The notes under the pieces were generated by a model, which had not been told where the DNA came from, ran no database searches, and saw only the letters and a program-made list of their open reading frames with translations. Positions 24,605 through 34,282 of a stretch of DNA of 64,000 bases are shown one piece after another. Position numbers and translations under genes: made by a program. The number at the start of each line of letters is the position of its first letter. Position 1 is the first letter of the stretch. The stretch is from SG8-41 sp963699525 (GTDB taxonomy: Bacteria; Pseudomonadota; Gammaproteobacteria; Burkholderiales; SG8-41). The stretch is from assembly GCA_963699525.1 (NCBI GenBank), contig CAVOUI010000006.1, forward strand, positions 416,009 to 480,008, read 5' to 3'.

Positions 24605-25549
24605 ATGCAAGTCGTGCAACAGCAGCAGCAGAGGGCGATGCCGGGCGCTACGCCAAGTGCATCGAGGTTTCGAAGCGCGTCCGCTTCGACATCGACCGCG
24701 ACGTCATCCGCGGCCGCCGGTTCGATTTTTCGAGGAAATTCCTGCCGGACGGCATCTCCAAGGTCAACGAGCTCGAGTTCCTGCACCGCGGACGAGCGGC
24801 GGCAGCTCTCCCAGATCCAGGGCCGCACCTACGCCAACATGTTCGGGCTCGTCGAGCGCTTCATCGGCCCCAAGATCCTGGAGGTGAGCCGCGATCACTG
24901 GCTCGGCGACCAGGTGAAGTTCGAGGCGCTGGTGCGCTTTACCGACGAGGAGCTGAAGCACCAGGAGCTGTTCCGGCGCATCGAGCGCCTGGCCGCGGAG
25001 GACATGCCTGCGGGCTACAGCTTCCTGCCGCAGCCCAACGACGTCGCGTCGGTGGTGCTCGGCAAGTCCACCTGGGCGGTGCTGGCGCTGATGTGCCACA
25101 TCGAGCTGTTCGTGCTCGCGCACTACCATGCGAGCATCGATCCGGATCCCGGGCTGTCGGAGCTGTACAAGGATGTTTTTCTCCATCACGCGCGCGAGGA
25201 ATCGCAGCACGCGATCCTCGACGAGCTCGAGTGGCGGCGCGAGAACGCCAATCTCTCCGCCACGGAACGCGACGTGGCCGTGGACGACCTGATCGCGCTC
25301 GTCGGCGCGGTGGACGGCCTGCTGCAACTGCAGGCGGGCGCCGATGCCGACTACTTCCTGAAGGTGTGCGGGCGGACGTTCGGCGAGCAGCAGCAGGCGC
25401 AGCTTCGCGCCGGCGTGCTCAAGGCCTATCGCTGGCAGTACATCGTTTCGGGCGTCGAGGATCCCCGCTTCATGGACATCCTCGGCAGCATGATCACGCC
25501 GGAGCAGGCCGATCGCATCGGCAAGGCGCTGGCTCCGATCGTCAACTGA
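24605..25549 (+). CDS. Ferritin-like di-iron protein (two frameshifts)
   Basis: The C-terminal 245 residues are helical and contain two carboxylate-histidine motifs, DEELKHQELF and REESQHAILDELEW, typical of ferritin-like di-iron folds; a further Glu/His pair is in CHIELFVLAHYH. The chemistry is unknown: oxygenase, reductase or storage are all possible. The N-terminus is scrambled by two frame breaks. After MQVVQQQQQR the coding continues one frame over (GRYAKCIEVSKRVRFDIDR to NELEFL, breaks near 24640 and 24785) and then returns (TADERRQLSQIQGR). GGAG precedes the ATG. Probably controlled by the divergent AraC-type regulator. Confidence 0.7.
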   Translation: MQVVQQQQQRAMPGATPSASRFRSASASTSTATSSAAAGSIFRGNSCRTASPRSTSSSSCTADERRQLSQIQGRTYANMFGLVERFIGPKILEVSRDHWLGDQVKFEALVRFTDEELKHQELFRRIERLAAEDMPAGYSFLPQPNDVASVVLGKSTWAVLALMCHIELFVLAHYHASIDPDPGLSELYKDVFLHHAREESQHAILDELEWRRENANLSATERDVAVDDLIALVGAVDGLLQLQAGADADYFLKVCGRTFGEQQQAQLRAGVLKAYRWQYIVSGVEDPRFMDILGSMITPEQADRIGKALAPIVN

Positions 25550-25577
25550 CGGTTTCGTGGGCGGGCTGGCGGGCCGC

Positions 25578-28500
25578 TCAGGCCTGCCGGCTCCGTTCGC
25601 GAGGAAGCCGGCGAGGATGCGGGCGGTGTGGGAGCGCGCGGAATCCTTCGCCACCGTTTCCGGTGCCCCCTGCGCGACGATGCGGCCCCCGGCGTCGCCG
25701 CCTTCAGGACCGAGATCGATGATCCAGTCCGCTTCGGCGACGACGTCGAGGTTGTGCTCGATCACGACAACCGTGTTGCCGGCGTCCACCAGCCGGTGCA
25801 GCACGCGCAGGAGCTTCTCGACGTCGGCCATGTGCAGGCCGACGGTGGGCTCGTCGAGGACGTAGAGCGTGGAACGTGAGTTGCCTCCCACCACCCCGTC
25901 ACTTCGTGCCACCCCTCCTCCGGCCGGAGGGGAGGTTCTGGGTGAGCCATTGCCCCGGACCTTCGCGAGCTCGGTGACCAATTTGATGCGCTGAGCCTCG
26001 CCACCGGAGAGCGTCGGGCTCTGCTGACCGAGCGTCAGGTAGCCGAGCCCCACGTCCTGCAGGAGCGTGAGCGCGTGGTGGATGGAGGGGTGCGCCGCGA
26101 AGAAGTCCACCGCCTCGTCCACGCTCATCAGCAGCACCTCGCCGATGCTCTTCTCCTTGAAGCGCACGGCGAGCGTCTCGGGATTGAAGCGCGCGCCGCG
26201 GCACGCTTCGCAGGTGACTTTCACGTCCGGCAGGAACGACATCTCGATCTTCTTCAGCCCCTGTCCCTCGCACGCTTCGCAGCGCCCGCCCGCGGTGTTG
26301 AACGAAAAGCGCGAGGCGGTGTAGCCCCGCATGCGCGCTTCGGGCACCTCGGCGTAGAGCCGACGCACCGCGTCCCAGAAGCCGACGTAGGTCGCGGGAC
26401 AGGAGCGCGGAGTCTTGCCGATGGGCGTCTGATCCACTTCCAGCACCCGGCCGACGAGGTCGGCACCCGTGATGGACCTGCAGCCGACCCGGCCGAGGGC
26501 TGAGGGAGGAGGGAGCCGGCGCGGCGCATCGCGGCGGGCGGCGACGAGGCGGCGGAGGTTCTCGTAGAGAACATCGCGGGCGAGCGTGGACTTCCCCGAC
26601 CCGGATACCCCGGTCACGGCGATGAGCCGCCCGAGCGGGATGCGAACATCGAGGTTCTTGAGATTGTGCAGGCCGGCGCCGGCGACCGTGAGCGCGGGCG
26701 TGGCGGGGATCACGGGGCGCCGCGCATGCAGAGGGTGTCTGCAACGGCTGCGCGAGAAAACGCCCGGTGACCGAGGCGGGGTTGCGCATGAGCTCTTCGG
26801 CGGAGCCCACCGCCACGACCTCGCCGCCGCGATTGCCCGCGCCGGGACCGAGGTCCACCACGTGCCCCGCGCGCCGGATGGTCTCCTCGTCGTGCTCGAC
26901 CACCACCAGCGTGTTGCCCCTCGCCTCGAGCTTCGCCAGCGTGTCGAGCAGGACGCGGTTGTCGCGCGGGTGCAGCCCGATGGTGGGCTCGTCCAGGATA
27001 TAGGCGACGCCGCGCAGGTTGGAGCCCAGCTGCGCCGCGAGGCGTATGCGCTGCGCCTCGCCGCCGGAAAGCGTGGGCGCGGCGCGGTCGAGCGCAAGGT
27101 AGGAAAGCCCCACTTCGCGCAGGAACGCGAGACGGCTCTTCAGCTCCGAGACGATGTCGCGGGCGATCTCGGCCTCGCGTCCCGCGAGCTCCAGGCCGGA
27201 GAGAAAATCTTCCATGCCCGACACCGGGAGCTCGCTGAGATCCGCGATCGAGCGGCCGCGGAACCGCACGGCGAGCGCCGTCGGATTGAGCCGTCGTCCC
27301 GCGCACGCGGGGCAGGGCGCGGCCTCGCCTTCGTACCATTCGTTCCACCAGATTTCCTCGCCGGTCTGCTGCTCGTCGAATCCCGAAAGCCTCGAGCCGG
27401 TGCCGTAGCAGCTCGGGCACCAGCCGTGCCTCGAGTTGTAGGAAAAGAGCCGCGGGTCGAGCTCCGGGAAGCTCGTGCCGCAGGAAGGGCAGGCGCGCTT
27501 CACCGAGAACACGGTCTCGGTCATCGCCGCGAGCGCGGGGTCGCGTCTCGCCATCGCCCGCTCCAGGGCCTCCAGGGGCGCGAGCACGTGGACGACGCCC
27601 TTGCCGAAGCCGAGCGCGCGGTCGAGCGCCGCGCGCAGCTCCGACTCATTGTCCGGATTCGCGCGCACGTCGGCGACCGGCAGCTCGATGGTGTGCTCGT
27701 GAAAGCGCGACAGGCGCGGCCAGCGGTCGGTGGGCACGAACTCCCGGTCCACGCGCAGGTGCGTGTGGCCCTTGCCGCGCGCCCAGCGGGCGAGGTCGGT
27801 GTAGTAGCCCTTGCGGTTCACGACCAGCGGCGCGAGCAGTCCCACGCGCGCGCCGCGGTGGTGGCGGAGTATCGCCGCCACGATCGCATCCGCGCTCTGC
27901 GGCTCGATCGGCACCTCGCACCGGGGGCAGTGCTGGGTGCCGAGCTTTACGTAGAGGAGCCTCAGAAAGTGGTGGATCTCGGTCAGCGTCGCCACCGTGC
28001 TCTTGCGCCCGCCGCGGCTCGTGCGCTGCTCGATGGCGACCGTCGGCGGGATGCCGAAGATGGCGTCCACGTCGGGCCGCGCCGAGGGCTCGACGAACTG
28101 GCGCGCGTAGGCGTTGAGCGACTCGAGGTAGCGGCGCTGGCCCTCCGCGAAGACGATGTCGAAGGCGAGCGTGGACTTGCCCGATCCGGAGACGCCGGTC
28201 ACCACCGTGAAGCGGCCGCGCGGAATGGTGACATCGATGTTCTTCAGATTGTGCTCGCGGGCGCCACGCACCTGAATCGAGGGAGGAGGGATGAGGGAGG
28301 AGGGCTGAGGAGACGGCGCGGGCGGCTCCGCCGCGGCGGGGGCGAGGGCGGACTCGAATTCGCGCAGCGCCTTGCCGGTGTGGGAGGTCGGATGGGATGC
28401 GACTTCCGCCGGGGCTCCCACGCATACGATCTCGCCGCCCGCGTCGCCGCCCTCGGGGCCGAGGTCGATGATCCAGTCGGCGGCGCGAATCACGTCCAGG

Positions 28501-31272
28501 TTGTGCTCGATCACGACGAGCGAGTGGCCGGCGGCGAGCAGCTTGCGGAACGCGCGCAGCAGCTTGGCGACGTCGTCGAAGTGGAGCCCCGTCGTCGGTT
28601 CGTCGAAGAGGAACAGCGTCCCCCGTTTCGGCACCCCTGCTTCCGCGAGATGCCCCGCCAGCTTCAGGCGCTGGGCCTCGCCCCCGGAAAGTGTTGGCAC
28701 CGGCTGGCCGAGGCGCAGGTAATCGAGCCCGACGTCCGCGAGCGGCCGCAGCGCCGATGCCACCTCGCGGCTGCCCTCGAAGAACGCGAGCGCCTCGCTC
28801 ACCGTCATGTCGAGCACGTCGGCGACGGACTTCATCTGGCCGTGCGGGCCTTCGAGCTTCACTTCCAGCACTTCCGGCCGGTACCGGCGCCCGTCACAGT
28901 CGGGGCAGCGCAGGTAGACGTCGGACAGGAACTGCATCTCCACGCGCTCGAAGCCATTGCCGCTGCAGGCCGGGCAGCGGCCGTTGCCCGTGTTGAAGCT
29001 GAAGGTGCCCGCGCTGTAGCGCCGCTCGAGCGCGGCCGGCGCCGCGCTGAAGAGCTTCCGGATCGCTTCGAACGCGCCGACGTAGCTCGCGGGGTTGGAG
29101 CGGGTGGTGCGCCCGATTGGCGACTGGTCCACCATGACGACATCTGCGATGCGCTCGTGGCCCTTCAGCGCACGGTGCCGGCCGGGCGCTTCCGTGGGCC
29201 TGCCCTTGGCCTTGAGCAGCGCCGCGTAAAGCACGTCCTGCACGAGAGTGGATTTCCCCGATCCCGACACGCCGGTGACGCACACCAGGCGTTCGAGCGG
29301 GATCGTCACGTCGATGCTCCTGAGATTGTGTTCCGCCGCCCCGTAGATCTGCAGGCGCGGTCCGATCGTCGCGGACCGCCGCGGCGAGAGGCCCGCATCA
29401 GCGCGCTTGCGGCCGGACAGGTAATCGCCGGTGAGCGAATCCCGCGCGCGCTTCAGTTCTTCCGGCGCGCCGAAATACACGATACGGCCGCCGCGCTCGC
29501 CCGGGCCCGGACCCAGGTCGAGCACGCGGTCGGCCGCGAGCATGATCTGGGGGTCGTGCTCGACCACCACGAGCGAATTGCCGGCCGCGCGCAGCTTCTT
29601 CATGACGCCGATGACGCGGCCCATGTCGCGCGGGTGCAGCCCGATCGAGGGCTCGTCCAGCACGAACAGCGCGTTGGTGAGCGAGGTGCCGAGCGCGGTC
29701 GTGAGATTGATCCGCTGCACCTCGCCCCCCGACAGAGTCCGCGACTGGCGATCGAGCGTGAGATAGCCGAGCCCGACCTGCGTCAGGTAGCCGAGGCGGG
29801 CGCGGATGTCGGAGAGGAGCAGCCCCGTGGCTTCGTCCAGCGGCGCAGGAAGCGTCAAGCCATCGAAGAAGGCGCGCGTCTTCGCGATCGGCAGCAGCAC
29901 GAGATCGTGCAGCGCGAGGCCGGAAAGGGACGCCAGGCGGTCCGCGGTCCAACTCGCCCCCTGCGGCCTGAAACGCGCCGCGGGCTCGAGCGCGGCGTCG
30001 GCGTCTTGCCTGCTTCCCACGCGCCAGAGCAGCGCCTCGGGCTTGAGTCGCGCGCCCTGGCACGCCGTGCAGGGCGTGTAGGCGCGGTAGCGCGAAAGCA
30101 GCACGCGCACGTGCATCCGGTAGGCCCTGGTTTCCAGCCATCTGAAAAAGCGCGCGACGCCGTACCAGGTGCCGGGCCACGATTTGCGCCAGCTGACCCA
30201 GCCGGGTTCGCCCTCGATGACCCATTGACGGTGCCGCGCGTCGAGCTCGCGCCAGGGGACGTCGAGCGGCACACCGCGCTTCTCGCCATATTCCACGAGG
30301 TCGTCGTTCCAGCCGCGGTAGGTCTCGGACAGCCACGGCCGGATCGCGCCTTCGCGCAGGGTCTTCGATTCGTCCGGAATGACGAGACCGTAGTCCACGC
30401 CGATCACGCGCCCGAAGCCGCGGCAGGTCTCGCACGCGCCGACCGGAGAATTGAAGGAGAACAGGCTCGGCGTGGGATCGGAGTAGTGGATGTCGCAGTC
30501 GGGGCAGTGAAGGTCCGTGGAGTACCTCCACGGCGAGGGATGAGGGATGAGGGATGAGGGATGAGGAGACTTCGCCGTCAGCGACCGGGTACACGTTGAC
30601 GCGGCCCTGGCCGACGCGCAGCGCGGCCTCCAGCGCTTCGACCACGCGCGCGCGCCCGGCGGCTCCGATACGGACCCGGTCCTGGACCACCTCGATCAGG
30701 CCGTCCCGTTCAGCGTGTATGCGCGTGTAGCCCTGTCGCTCCAGAAGCTGCACGACCTCGTCCCGCGAGAAATTCTTCGGCACCTTCACCGGGAACGTGA
30801 TGACGAGTCGTGGATCGCCCGCGGCGCCGGCCCTGGCGGCGAGGTCGGCGTGTATGGTGTCGGGCGTGTCGCGCTCCACGCTTGCGCCGCAGCCGCGGCA
30901 GAACAAGCGCGCGGCGCGCGCGAACAGGAGCTTCAGGTGATCGTTCAGCTCGGTCATGGTGCCGACCGTCGAGCGCGAGGTGCGCACCGGGTTCACCTGG
31001 TCGATTGCAATCGCCGGCGGGATGCCCTCGATGGCGTCGACCTGCGGCTTGTCCATGCGATCGAGGAACTGCCGCGCGTAGGGCGAGAACGTCTCGACGT
31101 AGCGCCGCTGCCCCTCCGCGTAGAGCGTGTCGAACACCAGCGAGGACTTGCCCGAGCCCGACACGCCGGTCACGACGATGAGCTCGTTCAGCGGGAGCTC
31201 GAGCGTGAGGTTCTTGAGATTGTTCTGGCGCGCGCCGCGGATGACGATCGCGCCGTTGGATTTGGCGGACAT
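25578..31272 (-). CDS. uvrA: Double-length excinuclease UvrA (frame breaks; repeat insertions)
   Basis: Damage-recognition ATPase of nucleotide excision repair. The gene encodes two complete UvrA copies in one chain of about 1,900 residues, as in some betaproteobacteria. Copy 1 begins IVIRGARQNNLKNL and copy 2 IQVRGAREHNLKNI near 28270. Four Walker A sites (GVSGSGKS/T), four LSGGE signatures and paired CxxC zinc modules are visible. Break 1 (30535-30562): four GAGGGAT heptamers; three would restore WRYSTDLHCPDC. Break 2 lies near 26745. The third frame has no stop before 24764, so a last indel near 25580 is likely and the end is approximate. Variable linkers carry more heptamers (26498, 28281) and a 49-bp palindrome (25884). 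Confidence 0.9.
25884..25932 (+). repeat. 49-bp dispersed palindromic repeat, copy A (inside uvrA)
   Basis: Starts CCTCCCACCACCCCG and ends with the inverted CCTCC/GGAGG pair around CGGCC. The same unit occurs inverted at 53248-53296, matching at about 42 of 49 positions. Here it adds about 16 residues in frame just before a Walker B (LYVLDEPTVGLH). Confidence 0.8.
26498..26518 (+). repeat. Degenerate heptamer array in uvrA
   Basis: GGGCTGA, GGGAGGA and GGGAGCC in a row (three 7-mers). They lie within a linker of UvrA copy 2 that reads RRLPPPSALG and is absent from ordinary UvrA proteins. Confidence 0.55.
28281..28311 (+). repeat. Degenerate heptamer array between the two UvrA halves
   Basis: GGGAGGA, GGGATGA, GGGAGGA, GGGCTGA in a row, then GGA. 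It encodes the proline/serine linker (QPSSLIPPPS) joining UvrA copy 1 to copy 2 and keeps frame. Confidence 0.65.
30535..30562 (+). repeat. Four perfect GAGGGAT heptamers in uvrA
   Basis: Four identical 7-bp units in tandem, followed by GAGGAGA. The reading frame changes exactly here. With three units the upstream frame (ADGEVSSSLIPHPS) runs directly into the conserved zinc-module sequence PWRYSTDLHCPDC. With four it does not. Confidence 0.9.
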
Positions 31273-31438
31273 CGGAAAGGGGCCATTCTAACCGCTGGCT
31301 CCCGCTGCAGCCGGCCGGCGCCCGGATATAATTACCTGCAAATCCGGACGCAAGGCGCCGGTTTGCCTCCGCGCGTTCGAGCGGACGTGTATCGCTGCTC
31401 AACGCGCGGATCCAGACCCGGAGTAAAGGAGAAAAATC

Positions 31439-31900
31439 ATGCTGCGAAGTATCGTGGTAACGGGCGCCATTCTCGCGGCGGCGCTGCTGCTGCAGCCGGC
31501 CGCGGCGCAGGTGCTCTACAAGTCCACTTTGCCCGACGGGCGGATCATATACGGCGATAAGCCGGCGGACGACGCGGTGAAGGTGGAAGAAACCCGGCTC
31601 GATACCAAGAAAGGCGGCATCGGGGGCACCACGCCGCGCGAGCAGGAAGCGCTGAAGGATCTGGAGAAGGCGCGCCAGCAACGCGAGGCGGGTGGTGAGA
31701 AGGTACAGGCGGCCGAGCAGGCGCTCCGGAATGCCGAAGCGGCCCGCGCCGCGGGCAAGGAGCCGCTCGAAGGCGAACGCATAGGCACCGCTGGGGGAGC
31801 CTCCCGCCTCGGCGAAAACTACTACGAACGCCAGCGCAAGCTCGAGGAAGCCGTGGAAAAGGCGCGCCGCGAGCTCGATGCCGCGCGCGCGGGGAAGTAG
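31439..31900 (+). CDS. Exported DUF4124-like protein with coiled coil
   Basis: A 153-residue periplasmic protein. The signal peptide is residues 1-23 (cut after AAA). A short beta domain, VLYKSTLPDGRIIYGDKP, matches the DUF4124 pattern and is followed by an Ala/Glu/Arg-rich helix (residues 60-150) likely to form a coiled coil. The function is unknown; such proteins are common in beta- and gammaproteobacteria. AAGGAG precedes the ATG. Transcribed divergently from uvrA. Confidence 0.75.
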   Translation: MLRSIVVTGAILAAALLLQPAAAQVLYKSTLPDGRIIYGDKPADDAVKVEETRLDTKKGGIGGTTPREQEALKDLEKARQQREAGGEKVQAAEQALRNAEAARAAGKEPLEGERIGTAGGASRLGENYYERQRKLEEAVEKARRELDAARAGK

Positions 31901-31905
31901 AGGTC

Positions 31906-31935
31906 ATCCCCGCGAAGGCGGGGATCCAGTTTTTT
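31906..31935 (+). repeat. Dispersed small palindrome acting as terminator
   Basis: ATCCCCGC (31906-31913) pairs with GCGGGGAT (31918-31925) around GAAG, followed by CCAGTTTTTT. The unit TCATCCCCGCGAAGGCGGGG resembles a short interspersed palindrome common in proteobacterial genomes. Here its T-run also makes it a terminator for the preceding gene. Confidence 0.6.
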
Positions 31936-31953
31936 CCCGCCTTCTGGTGTTCC

Positions 31954-33105
31954 ATGTCTGAGAGACGCATCGGCATCATCCTGCACGGCGTGACCGGGCG
32001 CATGGGCGCGAACCAGCACCTCGCGCGCTCGATCGCCGAGATCCGCAAGCAGGGCGGCGTTGCCCTGAAGGACGGGACGCGGCTCATGCCCGATCCCATC
32101 CTCGTTGGCCGCAATGCCTCCAAGCTGGAAAGCCTCGCCCGGGCGCACGGCGTCGAGCGCTGGACCACGGACCTCGCGCAGGCGCTGGAGAGCAAGTCGG
32201 ACACCGTGTTCTTCGATGCCGCCTCGACCCAGCTGCGGCCCCGGCTCCTCAAGCAGGCGATCGCCGCCGGCAAGCACGTCTACTGCGAGAAGCCCGTCGC
32301 CACCACGCTCGCAGCGGCGCTCGGGCTCTATCGCGCGGCCAGAAAAGCCCGCGTCAAGCACGGCGTGGTCCAGGACAAGCTGTGGCTGCCGGGGCTGCTG
32401 AAGCTCAAGAGGCTGCGCGAGTCGGGATTCTTCGGGCGCATCCTGTCGGTGCGCGGAGAATTCGGCTACTGGGTGTTCGAGGGCGACCGCCAGCCGGCTC
32501 AGCGGCCGTCGTGGAATTACCGCAGGGAGGACGGCGGCGGGATCATCCTCGACATGCTGTGCCACTGGCGCTACGTGCTCGACAACCTGTTCGGCGCGGT
32601 CAAGGCGGTATCGTGCCGCGGCGCAACGCACATCCCCTGGCGCTGGGACGAGAACGGCCGCAAGTACAAGGCGACCGCCGACGATGCGGCGTACGCAACC
32701 TTCGAGCTCGCGGACGGCGTCATCGCGCACTTCAACAGCGCCTGGACGGTGCGGGTGCGGCGCGACGATCTGCTCACGCTGCAGGTGGACGGGACGAAGG
32801 GCTCGGCGGTCGCGGGGCTGCGGCGTTGCTGGACGCAATCGCTCGATGAGACGCCGAAGCCGGTGTGGAACCCGGACGTTCCGCAGCCAATCGACTTTTT
32901 CGAGGGCTGGAAGGAAGTTCCCGATGACGCCGGTTGGGACAATGCGTTCAAGGCGCAATGGGAGCTTTACCTGAAGCACGTCGCGGGCGAGGGCCCGTTC
33001 CGCTGGGGATTGATGGAAGGCGCGAAGGGAGTGCAGCTCGCCGAGCTGGGGCTGAAGAGCTGGCGGCAGAAACGCTGGCTGGCGGTGCCACCGTTGCGGG
33101 CGTAA
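31954..33105 (+). CDS. Gfo/Idh/MocA-family oxidoreductase
   Basis: NAD(P)-dependent oxidation or reduction of a sugar, cyclitol or related compound. A Rossmann fold at the N-terminus (GIILHGVTGRMGANQH, a variant of GxGxxG) is followed by the family's catalytic lysine motif HVYCEKPVATT at about residue 110. The HxxD-type pair falls in the region DMLCHWRYVLDNLFG. At 383 residues it is full length. It is first in a three-gene run with the DUF993 and TIM-barrel isomerase genes; the next gene begins 2 nt after its stop. The substrate is unknown. Confidence 0.88.
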   Translation: MSERRIGIILHGVTGRMGANQHLARSIAEIRKQGGVALKDGTRLMPDPILVGRNASKLESLARAHGVERWTTDLAQALESKSDTVFFDAASTQLRPRLLKQAIAAGKHVYCEKPVATTLAAALGLYRAARKARVKHGVVQDKLWLPGLLKLKRLRESGFFGRILSVRGEFGYWVFEGDRQPAQRPSWNYRREDGGGIILDMLCHWRYVLDNLFGAVKAVSCRGATHIPWRWDENGRKYKATADDAAYATFELADGVIAHFNSAWTVRVRRDDLLTLQVDGTKGSAVAGLRRCWTQSLDETPKPVWNPDVPQPIDFFEGWKEVPDDAGWDNAFKAQWELYLKHVAGEGPFRWGLMEGAKGVQLAELGLKSWRQKRWLAVPPLRA

Positions 33106-33107
33106 TC

Positions 33108-34282
33108 ATGAAGCGCGACGCGATCCAGACGATCGATTTGCCGGTTGCGGGAAAGAAGCTCGAGCCCTACCGGGTGCGGGAGCCGCGGCGCTTCGAGAAG
33201 CCGTCACGGCCGTTCACGCGCATCGCGTACGCCGCCGCCCACGTCGTCGCCGATCCGTGGTCGGCGAAGGATCCGTGGCTCGACGCGGCCGTGGATTGGG
33301 ACGCGACGATCGCGTTCCGCCGGCACCTGTGGTCGTGGGGGCTCGGCGTTGCCGAGGCGATGGACACGGCGCAGCGCGGCATGGGCATGGACTGGCCGAG
33401 CTCGCTCGAGCTGATCCGCAGGACGCTCGACGCGGCGAAGGGGACGCGGGGCGCAGTAGTGGGCTGCGGCGCCGGCACCGATCACCTCGCGCCCGACCCG
33501 GGCCTCGGGATCGAGCGGGTCGTCGCGGCCTACGAGGAGCAGTGCGCCGCGGTCGAGAAGCTGGGCGGCCGCATCGTGCTGATGGCGAGCCGCGCGCTCG
33601 CCGCCTGCGCCCGGTCGCCCGAGGACTACGCGCTGGTGTACGACCGGGTGCTCGCGCAAGTGAGGGAGCCGGTCATCATCCACTGGCTGGGCGAGATGTT
33701 CGACCCGGCGCTCGAAGGCTACTGGGGCCACGCGGACCACAATCGCGCGATGGATGTCTGCCTCGACGTGATCCGGATTAACGCGGCGAAGGTGGACGGC
33801 ATCAAGATCTCGCTCCTCGACAAGGAGAAGGAGATTGCCATGCGCAAGCGCCTGCCCCGGGGCGTGCGGATGTATACCGGCGACGACTTCAATTTCGCGG
33901 AGCTGATCGAGGGCGACCGCGAGGGGTACTCCGACGCGCTGCTCGGAATTTTCGACGCAATCGCGCCGGCGGCTTCGGGCGCGCTGTCGGCGCTTGCGGC
34001 AGGTAACCGCGCGGCCTACCACGACATCCTCGCGCCAACGGTGCCGCTCTCGCGCCATATCTTCCGGCGCCCACGCGCTTCTACAAAACCGGCGTCGTCT
34101 TTCTCGCGTGGCTGAACGGCCACCAGGATCACTTCGTCATGGTCGGCGGCCAGGAAAGCGCGCGCAACCTGCTGCACCTCGCGGAACTCTTCCGCCTCGC
34201 CGATCAGGCCGGGCTGCTGGCCGATCCGGCGCTGGCCTGCCACCGCATGAGGCAATTTCTCGCGACGCGCGGGATTGCATGA
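33108..34282 (+). CDS. DUF993-family protein, aldolase-like (one frameshift)
   Basis: A protein of about 390 residues of the DUF993 family, related in fold to dihydrodipicolinate synthase-type aldolases. The central strand DGIKISLLDKEKE contains the lysine expected for a Schiff base in that fold. One G is missing from the run near 34064: restoring it turns RRPRASTKP into RAPTRFYKTGVVFLAWLNG, and the frame then runs to a TGA at 34280 that overlaps the next start (ATGA). Start ATG 33108. It probably cleaves or dehydrates the product of the preceding oxidoreductase (inference from the cassette). Confidence 0.78.

Noticed and set aside
23479..25722. 747-codon + strand frame covering the AraC and ferritin-like genes
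   Set aside because: Antisense to the AraC gene for half its length; only its segment at about 24640-24785 is real and belongs to the frameshifted ferritin-like gene.
26586..30557. 1,323-codon open frame opposite uvrA
   Set aside because: Antisense shadow; its residues are the mirror of Walker and zinc motifs in UvrA.
31906..31925. Riboswitch or small RNA
   Set aside because: Only an 8-bp stem with T-run; matches an interspersed palindrome and terminator.
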